Shown: piece after piece, positions 1-4,802 of the stretch | How positions within the stretch are numbered: position 1 is the stretch's first letter | Layout: each line of letters begins with the position of its first letter | Origin: Acidobacteriota bacterium | Lineage (GTDB): Bacteria > Acidobacteriota > Blastocatellia > Pyrinomonadales > Pyrinomonadaceae | DNA length: 5,641 bases | Assembly: GCA_003222935.1 (NCBI GenBank) | Contig: QHXL01000372.1 | Location: forward strand, 1-5,641 | Reading direction: 5' to 3' | Translations under genes and position numbers: made by a program | Notes under the pieces: generated by a model | What the model saw: only the letters and a program-made list of their open reading frames with translations | Databases searched by the model: none | Told to the model about the DNA's origin: nothing

Positions 1-183
1 GAAAGCCAATCACTCGCTACGTTTGAGAACCTGACAGCTGAATCAAAAGATAATCATTTTGCTGTTGACGTTATTGTCGACGTGGGTATGGAAGAGGGCG
101 ACTACCGGGTGAAGCTAAGCGGCGTGTCGGAGTCAGGTCAGGTTGTACCCAAAGAAGAGTACGGTTTCCGCGTAGAAGATTAA
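1..183 (+). CDS. C-terminal fragment of a protein with a beta-rich C-terminal domain (anti-sigma-like membrane protein family)
   Basis: Reading frame 1 is open from the window edge to a TAA at 181-183 and encodes 60 residues; the start lies outside the window. The tail carries the pattern EGDYRVKLSGVSESG followed by EYGFRVED. I recognise this as the end of a beta-rich domain that closes many acidobacterial membrane proteins encoded beside sigma-like regulators; its usual form is 'GdY.l.LsGv...G...dYyFrV'. The last gene of this window (4803-5641) carries the first half of the same kind of domain, so the two are probably paralogues. By analogy the missing part should contain a transmembrane helix and a helical N-terminus, but that is inference. 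The gene is followed by the hairpin terminator at 364-400. Family assignment rests on memory of the motif, not on a search. Confidence 0.7.
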   Translation, partial: ESQSLATFENLTAESKDNHFAVDVIVDVGMEEGDYRVKLSGVSESGQVVPKEEYGFRVED

Positions 184-207
184 TTAAACCCGCCAGAAAA
201 AATACCT

Positions 208-219
208 AGAAACGTTTCT
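208..219. repeat. 12-bp perfect palindrome AGAAACGTTTCT
   Basis: The 12 bases are a perfect inverted repeat without spacer, about 25 bases after the stop of the left-hand gene. They are overlapped by a short direct repeat, CTAGAAA at 206-212 and again at 222-228. The core AAACGTTT also occurs at 3827-3834. It could be a protein-binding site, but its place downstream of one gene and beyond the end of the convergent one gives no obvious promoter to control. Chance is possible. Confidence 0.3.
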
Positions 220-363
220 TGCTAGAAAGTCATAACAATTGAGGCTGGAAGGTTCGGCAACTCGATTCGTGTAACGACCGCTGAACTGCGCCAACAGTTT
301 TACCCCACGCAACAACAAATACTCACCCGCCATGCATTGGGCATGCCTCATTTTAGAAACAAT

Positions 364-400
364 AGCGAGCGACACAGATGTTTTGAGTCGCTCGCTTTTG
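364..400 (+). terminator. Rho-independent terminator, probably bidirectional between convergent genes
   Basis: GCGAGCGAC at 365-373 pairs perfectly with GTCGCTCGC at 387-395, and A364-T396 extends the stem to ten base pairs. The loop is 13 nt. On the plus strand the stem is followed directly by TTTTGTCTT, a good T-tract for ending the left-hand gene (stop at 181-183). On the minus strand the same stem is followed by TATTGTTTCT and lies about 25 to 57 bases past the stop of the 421-1467 gene, so it probably serves both convergent transcripts. Confidence 0.85.
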
Positions 401-420
401 TCTTGTATCCCGGCCCTGGT

Positions 421-1467
421 CTATTTCTTGATGTAGTTTCGATGAACCCAGGCACCTTTCTTTTGGGCATCCCTCGTCTCAAAAAGTATGTTCCGCTCAT
501 CCTGGCGAGTAACTAGTTTCACCCGTTGGGTGACGGCTTGCTCTCCTACGTTTCCTTTTTCCGATTCCGCCATAAAGGTAGCGATGGCATCCTGCTCCAC
601 AGGAACCGGTTTGGCGCTGTCGTCGAGTTCCGCAATAGCCTCTACCGCACTTGCCTTCAAGAGTTTCGGCCAAAGCTTTGTAAATAGCGCACGCGAAGCG
701 TAGACATCAGCGCTATTGACCTGACCGTTAATGGCGAATGCGTAACCAATTACATCGGTCTTGCCGCGCATGATTCCGGCCAAAGCAGTGGTGTAGGTGG
801 ATGTCGTTTCCTTAACCTTGGGATTCTCGACTGAGAGTTCCAGACTGGACCTCGAGACTGACGCGTTAACTGTTGCTCCGAGGTTCTTGCTCAACTTGTC
901 CTGGGTGGCGGCGACTTTAGCCCAAACGGCCTCCTGTGAATTTGAAAGCTTCGCGGCGAGCTTCAGATCTTTGGTTGACACTGAGTTGTCTGAGCTTGCA
1001 AAAGATGTCGAAGCTTCATTGCCTCGTTTGTTCCATCTTCCAGATTCTACGCAGAAGGCAGCAATCGGCATTCGACCTGAACGGGGCGGTACGATGAAGT
1101 CCGTCGAGATCATTCGATCCTGATCGCCGCCGCGGACGATGTCGCCGGCTTGAACGTAGATATCCTGGTTGGAGAGGTTCTTGATCGCTAGTTCGTTTAC
1201 GTCTTTGGTTTCGTAGACGATGACTTGTTTCTGTGCAAGGGCCTCCTGAAGGGTCAGGAACGAGTGACCCTCTAGAATCCCTTTACCATGGACCAGGAAG
1301 ATGGTGAGATTTTTGTGTATGTAAGGACCTGAGAGACGGAAGTCGGTCGCCGGGTCTTTACTTCCTGACGAACTCTTTTTCTGACCAGCGACAGTGTTTA
1401 AAAACCCAACGGACGCGGCAATGAGAATTGAGAGAACTGTGATCGCAAAGAGAAACTGCTTTTTCAT
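421..1467 (-). CDS. Exported ARPP-1-like (DUF6569) domain protein
   Basis: The product has 348 residues. Residues 1-29 form a signal peptide: a KK start, a hydrophobic core from about 5 to 23, and a plausible cleavage site near TVA-GQ. The mature protein should lie in the periplasm or outside. Residues about 43-280 match my recollection of the ARPP-1 family (ARG- and rhodanese-phosphatase-associated protein, DUF6569). Key blocks are LSGPYIHKNLTIFLVHG (45-61), VQAGDIVRGGDQDR (105-118), PPRSGRMPIAAFCVESGRW (127-145) and GYAFAINGQVNSADVYASRA (241-260). The ATG at 1465-1467 is supported by an upstream CAGGAG. The gene has 339 bases of upstream space and probably its own promoter. No enzymatic residues are established for this domain to my knowledge, so the molecular function is unknown. 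The family call is fairly firm; the function is open. Confidence 0.85.
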   Translation of the reverse strand: MKKQFLFAITVLSILIAASVGFLNTVAGQKKSSSGSKDPATDFRLSGPYIHKNLTIFLVHGKGILEGHSFLTLQEALAQKQVIVYETKDVNELAIKNLSNQDIYVQAGDIVRGGDQDRMISTDFIVPPRSGRMPIAAFCVESGRWNKRGNEASTSFASSDNSVSTKDLKLAAKLSNSQEAVWAKVAATQDKLSKNLGATVNASVSRSSLELSVENPKVKETTSTYTTALAGIMRGKTDVIGYAFAINGQVNSADVYASRALFTKLWPKLLKASAVEAIAELDDSAKPVPVEQDAIATFMAESEKGNVGEQAVTQRVKLVTRQDERNILFETRDAQKKGAWVHRNYIKK

Positions 1468-1474
1468 AGTCGTA

Positions 1475-1480
1475 CTCCTG
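1475..1480 (-). promoter_or_regulatory. Ribosome binding site of the ARPP-1-like gene
   Basis: On the minus strand the bases read CAGGAG, seven nucleotides before the ATG at 1465-1467. It is the cleanest Shine-Dalgarno in the window, and it fixes the start so that the signal peptide is intact. Confidence 0.8.
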
Positions 1481-1604
1481 AAGTGTGCAGCGACGGTTCA
1501 ACCTTCGTTCACGAATACTATGGAGCCGAGCCTGCGAGTTGCATCGCTTGGCTTGAACCTTAGATTGAGGTCATCGACTGCGGAATAAAGAATTCGTCTG
1601 AAGG

Positions 1605-1724
1605 GGAGACGACTCAATTTCGCGAGGAGACACTTACACCCCTGGCTCGACAAGAAGGTTGGGAGACGCTGGCGCCTGGCAGTTATGAGAACGTAGATCG
1701 AGGAGACTTCTTGCGTGGTGAGAC
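1605..1724. repeat. Cluster of GGAGAC motifs (GTCTCC on the minus strand)
   Basis: GGAGAC occurs exactly at 1605-1610, 1626-1631, 1662-1667 and 1702-1707, and TGAGAC occurs at 1719-1724. Two copies are longer: CGAGGAGAC is identical at 1623-1631 and 1699-1707. The spacing is irregular (21, 36, 40 and 17 bases). The cluster sits 138 to 257 bases upstream of the ARPP-1-like start and ends 82 bases past the kinase stop. It may be a set of regulator-binding sites or a remnant of a degenerate repeat. Confidence 0.4.
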
Positions 1725-1806
1725 GGTGCCTTCCAGGATTTCGTTGCCAATTGCAGATTTTAGTTTGGGAGGAACGTAAGGCTTCTCTGATGTTTTCGGT
1801 GCTGAC

Positions 1807-2907
1807 TCAACCCGCAAAACACGTGCACTGATGTGACTTCGTAATGTGTGATCGTGTCCGCCTAAGCCATCGATCGAAATCTAACAGTACTTCATTGGCT
1901 GAGTCGTACCGTTCTTTCGGGCTCTTTTCAAGGCATCGCTGGACAATAGACGCAAACCGGGCAATTCGATCAGAGCCTTGTCTAAACGGGTTGGGAACAG
2001 ATGACAAAATTGCAGAAGCTACTTCGCGATCACTATTTCGGGCGAATGGGTTGGCTCCACTAACCATCTCGTAAAGCAAAGTCCCCAGGCTAAAAACATC
2101 ACTTCTGCTGTCCAAATCTTCGCCTCGTAATTGTTCCGGCGACATGTATCGAATGGTCCCTGGAACAGCTCTCACCTTAGAAAGTCTTTTGATCTTCTTC
2201 TCGGGATCTTTTGTTTCGGTGGTGATCGACATAGCGAGACCAAAGTCTAGTAACTTAACTTGACCGTTTGGAGTAACCATAATGTTCTGGGGTTTGAGGT
2301 CGCGGTGAATAATGCCCTGGGAGTGGGCCTGGCCAACCGCGCTAACAATTTGCCGAATCAAATCGAATAGATGCTTTCTGCTGACAGGTCCTTTCCGGAT
2401 CAAGTCCGCCAAAGTAATACCCTGAACGTACTGCATCACAATGAAAGTGTTGTCCTCAAAATCTTCGAGACCATAGATCTGGCAAATGTTTGCGTGGTCT
2501 ATCCTGGCCGCTGCTCGAGCTTCATTGATTATTTGAGATTTTGCCGAGCCATCAACTAATGGCCGAGACAGTAACTTCAGTGCGACTTTGCGCTCTAGGC
2601 GTAAGTCATAGGCCAGATAAACTTCACCCATCCCTCCTCTACCCAGAAGAGAATTGATTTTGTAGTTGTTAATGGTCTTGCCGACTAGTGATTCTGAAGG
2701 AGAGTCTGTTAGCAGCGCCAACCCGGTTTCCAGGGCAGGCTTGTTAAGAAAGTCCTGATCACCCTCCCAGGCTGCCACCAGAGAACAGATTTCCTCGTAG
2801 AGTCCCGCATCGTTGCTACATGATTCGCGTAAGTAGGTATTCCGCTCAGCAGCCGGCCGCGCCAGAACGGCGTGGAAGACTTCCTCAATTTGTTCGCTGC
2901 TAGGCAT
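1807..2907 (-). CDS. Serine/threonine protein kinase, cytoplasmic, paired with an ECF sigma factor
   Basis: The 366-residue product has an N-terminal helical module (about 1-75, EQIEEVFHAVLARPAAER onward) seen in sigma-linked acidobacterial kinases. A complete Hanks-type kinase domain follows (about 82-350): glycine loop GRGGMGEV at 89-96, catalytic Lys111 in VALK, probable helix-C Glu129, HRDLKPQN at 201-208 with Asp203, DFG at 221-223, SPE at 256-258 and Asp270 in SDVFSLG. All key residues are present, so it should be active and of the RD type. It ends about 16 residues past the domain (RSHITKSHQCTCFAG) with no membrane segment and no TPR, WD40 or TolB sensor, unlike many relatives. The ATG at 2905-2907 overlaps the sigma stop by eight bases (ATGCCTAG), suggesting translational coupling. 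A TTG at 2938-2940 would add 11 residues but fits the family start less well. Its likely substrate is the adjacent sigma factor (inference). Confidence 0.93.
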   Translation of the reverse strand: MPSSEQIEEVFHAVLARPAAERNTYLRESCSNDAGLYEEICSLVAAWEGDQDFLNKPALETGLALLTDSPSESLVGKTINNYKINSLLGRGGMGEVYLAYDLRLERKVALKLLSRPLVDGSAKSQIINEARAAARIDHANICQIYGLEDFEDNTFIVMQYVQGITLADLIRKGPVSRKHLFDLIRQIVSAVGQAHSQGIIHRDLKPQNIMVTPNGQVKLLDFGLAMSITTETKDPEKKIKRLSKVRAVPGTIRYMSPEQLRGEDLDSRSDVFSLGTLLYEMVSGANPFARNSDREVASAILSSVPNPFRQGSDRIARFASIVQRCLEKSPKERYDSANEVLLDFDRWLRRTRSHITKSHQCTCFAG

Positions 2908-3484
2908 TGCTGATTTCACGAAATAACCAGGCACGAGCAAACTTCCAGTCTCTCATAACCGTTATCGGAGAAACGTGTAGTACTTCAGCGGCTTCTTCAA
3001 CATCTAGCCCACCGAAATACCGCAGTTCGACAACTTGACTCTTGCGTTTATCGACCTTTGCCAGGCGCTGGAGGGCCTCGTCGAGGGCTATCAACTCACG
3101 CGACTTTTGTCGCTCTATGATCAACGCCTCGGACAGCGAAACTCTTCTCGCGTCTCCGCCGCGCTTCAGTCGCTGTTGATCCCGAGCATGATTGAGGAGT
3201 ATGCGGCGCATAACGCGCGCGGCGATCCCGAAGAAGTGAGCCCGGTTTTGCCAGTGAGTTTTCTTCTGATCGGCAAGCTTGAGATAGGCTTCATTTATAA
3301 GAGCCGTTGTCTGCAAAGTGTGGTCAGGATTCTCACGGCGCATGTAGCTGTGGGCCAACCGCCGTAACTCTTTTTCGACGAGTGGTATTAGCTGATCAAG
3401 TGCATCCTTGTCACCGTTGCTCCAGTCGACGAGTAAAGAGGTGATGTCTGAGGTGCGCACTGACTCGACTACATAATCTCGCAT
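2900..3484 (-). CDS. ECF-type RNA polymerase sigma factor, TIGR02999 / sigma-70 ECF family
   Basis: From the ATG at 3482-3484 the product has 194 residues, close to the family's usual 185-200. Region 2 spans about 14-105: SDITSLLVDWSNGDKDALD, then ALINEAYLKL (61-70) and HFFGIAARVMRRILLNHARD (83-102). Region 4 spans about 132-191, with its helix-turn-helix in DVEEAAEVLHVSPITVMRDW (161-180). In region 2.2 the sequence HTLQTTALINEAYL has threonines 56, 59 and 60 where canonical ECF factors have acidic residues that bind core RNA polymerase. The frame is open further upstream to an ATG at 3689-3691, which has a GGTGA four bases before it and would add 69 residues. That extension has no sigma-like features. 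The short start has no clear Shine-Dalgarno, and a GTG at 3458-3460 is also possible. The kinase gene overlaps the 3' end. Confidence 0.9.
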   Translation of the reverse strand: MRDYVVESVRTSDITSLLVDWSNGDKDALDQLIPLVEKELRRLAHSYMRRENPDHTLQTTALINEAYLKLADQKKTHWQNRAHFFGIAARVMRRILLNHARDQQRLKRGGDARRVSLSEALIIERQKSRELIALDEALQRLAKVDKRKSQVVELRYFGGLDVEEAAEVLHVSPITVMRDWKFARAWLFREISNA

Positions 3485-3836
3485 GGATCGTGGTCGGCAA
3501 CCGGCATTAAGTACTTCGCGTTCGGGTTGTTGGAAGGATAAGTGCGAGTGATAGCTGCCAATCTGATTAGGTGCGTTAGTAGATGCGGCGGTTAGTCTGT
3601 TAGATCCATTGCGCATTTTCTTATTGGTAGTCCGAACTCTGCTCCGCAGAACTAAGGATCGGTTTACGCTGGAAGTGGTTGGCATTGTCATCGTGTCACC
3701 AGTTACTTTCGGAATTGCCTTTCCGGGCTCTTCGTTTGTCTTAATGAAAAGTCTGCTGATCAGTGTGAGATTTCGGGTGAAAGTATGTCAGCAGGAGTGA
3801 AGATTTATGCCTGGACCAAACACTTGAAACGTTTTG

Positions 3837-3854
3837 GTGGGTAGAGTGGGTAGA
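3837..3854. repeat. Tandem repeat, two copies of GTGGGTAGA
   Basis: GTGGGTAGA occurs at 3837-3845 and immediately again at 3846-3854, followed by GTC. It is a perfect two-copy head-to-tail repeat. It may come from slippage or form a direct-repeat binding site next to the stems at 3862-3890. Confidence 0.6.
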
Positions 3855-3861
3855 GTCACTC

Positions 3862-3890
3862 AGTACGGGGCTTTGTACTTATTAAGCCCC
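3862..3890. promoter_or_regulatory. Two interleaved stems (hairpin, possible pseudoknot)
   Basis: GGGGCTT at 3867-3873 pairs with AAGCCCC at 3884-3890 (seven base pairs, ten-base loop). AGTAC at 3862-3866 pairs with GTACT at 3875-3879. The arms alternate, so the stems either exclude each other or form an H-type pseudoknot. On the plus strand the longer stem is followed by CAGTTTCGTT, only weakly terminator-like. No plus-strand gene is securely known upstream, so its role is unclear. Confidence 0.4.
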
Positions 3891-4064
3891 CAGTTTCGTT
3901 GGGCGATGGTTTGCCGTTGCGAATTGGTATTGAGGCGAACACGCTCGAGATCTTCCTCCACCCGCTACGCCCTGCGCTTTGCTCAAATTTACATCTCACG
4001 GTGAAAACCTCAGGTAGTCGGCCTTATTGGGTGGTTTCGATGTGACACGTCAATGTCGGTTATT

Positions 4065-4096
4065 TTGAGACGAAATCTGTTTATCTCAACTATAAT
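4065..4096 (+). promoter_or_regulatory. Candidate sigma-70-type promoter of the sigma-like/membrane-protein operon
   Basis: A perfect TATAAT lies at 4091-4096, 50 bases before the TTG start at 4147. TTGAGA at 4065-4070 is the best -35 candidate, but the 20-base spacer is longer than the usual 16-18, so the -10 may act with another element. Transcription would start near 4103 and give a leader of about 44 bases. Confidence 0.4.
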
Positions 4097-4131
4097 CCGC
4101 TTGCCTAAGTTCCGACCCACTCTTGCACACT

Positions 4132-4135
4132 GGAG
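4132..4135 (+). promoter_or_regulatory. Ribosome binding site that decides the TTG start at 4147
   Basis: GGAG lies 11 bases before TTG at 4147-4149. The alternative in-frame TTG at 4123 lies upstream of this site and has no purine-rich stretch before it, so the later start is preferred. The spacing is somewhat long. Confidence 0.45.
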
Positions 4136-4146
4136 TTTTCTTCACC

Positions 4147-4767
4147 TTGAGCCCCGACGAAGTTCAAGCTAATGCCGATGCCTCAGCTCCGTCGCATCAA
4201 AATGAACCCGGCAAGAGAAAGTGGGGACTAACTCAGCAAGCCTTCGACAACCTCCTAAACAGTTTTTCTTCTGACCGCGACGAAGCAGGCAAGCTCTACT
4301 GGAAGCTTCATCAGAAGCTAGTTCGCTATTTCGAATGGCGGAACATCGATTTTCCGGAAGACCGCGCAGACGAAACAATGAACCGCGGCGAGAAAATTCT
4401 TACGCTAACCAGTTACGTTTATGGCGTTGCTCGACATGTGTATGAGGAGGCCTTGAGGGAGAAAAAACCGGAGCCATTGGACGAAGTTCCGCCCCAGCTG
4501 TTGGAACGATTGCTGACAACTGAGGAAACTGATCCTCGATGGCTGTGTTTCGACCGCTGCGTTGAAGGACTTGCAACCGAGAGTCGGTATTTAATACTGG
4601 GCTATTACCAGGAGGAACGTCGGACAAAAATACAACTCCGACAACAGTTGGCGAACAACCTTCACATTCCGCTGAATGCGTTGAGAATTCGTGTACATCG
4701 AATTAGAGTGAGTCTTGAAGAATGTATTAAAAAGTGTCTCGGAGCAAAAACAGTGCGAAATCAATAG
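4147..4767 (+). CDS. Sigma-like transcription factor (ECF-related, with paired CxxxC motifs)
   Basis: From TTG at 4147 the product has 206 residues. After a variable, polar N-terminus (1-27), a region-2-like part runs from about 28 to 105, with LTQQAFDNLLNSF, a helix ending in VRYFEWRNIDFPEDRADETMNR (split here as positions 59-80), and SYVYGVARHVYEEALR (89-104). After a Pro/Glu-rich linker, a region-4-like helix-turn-helix lies at about 134-198, including GYYQEERRTKIQLRQQL (152-168) and IPLNALRIRVHRIRVSLEEC (174-193). This matches a family I recall from Acidobacteriota, related to ECF sigma factors. Cys134/Cys138 and Cys193/Cys197 form two CxxxC pairs flanking the helix-turn-helix. The next gene begins 35 bases downstream on the same strand, so the two are probably co-transcribed and the membrane protein may control this factor. 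An in-frame TTG at 4123 would add eight residues. Sigma activity itself is inferred. Confidence 0.8.
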   Translation: MSPDEVQANADASAPSHQNEPGKRKWGLTQQAFDNLLNSFSSDRDEAGKLYWKLHQKLVRYFEWRNIDFPEDRADETMNRGEKILTLTSYVYGVARHVYEEALREKKPEPLDEVPPQLLERLLTTEETDPRWLCFDRCVEGLATESRYLILGYYQEERRTKIQLRQQLANNLHIPLNALRIRVHRIRVSLEECIKKCLGAKTVRNQ

Positions 4768-4788
4768 CGCATAAAGTCACTTTAATTA

Positions 4789-4798
4789 GGGGGGAAGG
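4789..4798 (+). promoter_or_regulatory. Purine-rich ribosome binding site of the membrane-protein gene
   Basis: GGGGGGAAGG lies four bases before the TTG at 4803-4805. It supports that start. A second site, GAGAGGA at 4822-4828, stands before the in-frame ATG at 4836-4838, so two initiation points are possible. Confidence 0.5.
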
Positions 4799-4802
4799 TC
4801 AG

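Larger units (their letters stand above)
1468..1806. other. Intergenic region between the kinase and the ARPP-1-like gene
   Basis: This 339-base gap lies downstream of the kinase stop and upstream of the ARPP-1-like start, both on the minus strand. I see no convincing gene in it. The kinase frame stays open past its TGA for 102 codons (1498-1806), but the translation is rich in Arg and Ser with no recognisable pattern. Another minus frame is open across the kinase end to a TAA at 1683-1685. The gap holds a cluster of GGAGAC motifs (1605-1724) and a 6-bp hairpin (1594-1599 with 1607-1612). No convincing terminator for the kinase operon and no textbook -35/-10 pair was found. Confidence 0.6.
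3485..4146. other. Long divergent intergenic region between the two sigma genes
   Basis: About 660 bases separate the sigma start at 3484 from the divergent start at 4147 (455 if the sigma gene starts at 3691). The left part (3485-3691) is an in-frame open extension of the sigma gene without family resemblance. The middle holds a 9-bp tandem repeat (3837-3854) and interleaved stems (3862-3890). A very short open frame with a GGTGA-type ribosome site lies just before them (3785-3844). The right part holds a TATAAT at 4091-4096. Bases about 3895-4060 show nothing I can name. No convincing promoter for the minus-strand sigma gene was found. Confidence 0.6.

Noticed and set aside
184..375. Minus-strand open frame of 63 codons between the convergent genes
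   Set aside because: It begins with GTG inside the terminator stem, has no ribosome site and no family resemblance.
488..1588. Plus-strand open frames opposite the ARPP-1-like gene (488-703, 797-1123, 1394-1588)
   Set aside because: All three are in the same frame antisense to a well-recognised gene with signal peptide and ribosome site; they are codon-phase shadows.
1498..1806. Kinase frame continuing 102 codons past its TGA, possible stop-codon readthrough
   Set aside because: The continuation is Arg/Ser-rich with no domain pattern, and nothing indicates recoding of the TGA.
3035..3367. Plus-strand open frame of 110 codons opposite the sigma factor
   Set aside because: It lies fully antisense to the conserved sigma regions 2 and 4 and has no recognisable motif.
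3535..3561. TTGGCA / TATCCT on the minus strand as promoter of the sigma gene
   Set aside because: The spacer is only 15 bases and the -10 match is weak, so it is not better than chance.
3984..4040. Riboswitch-like stretch (GGTGAAAACC and ACCTCAGGT)
   Set aside because: The stems are only three to four base pairs and match no riboswitch core that I know.
4169..4627. Minus-strand open frames opposite the sigma-like gene
   Set aside because: They are antisense to a gene with clear helix-turn-helix and family motifs, with Pro/Arg-rich translations of no known kind.
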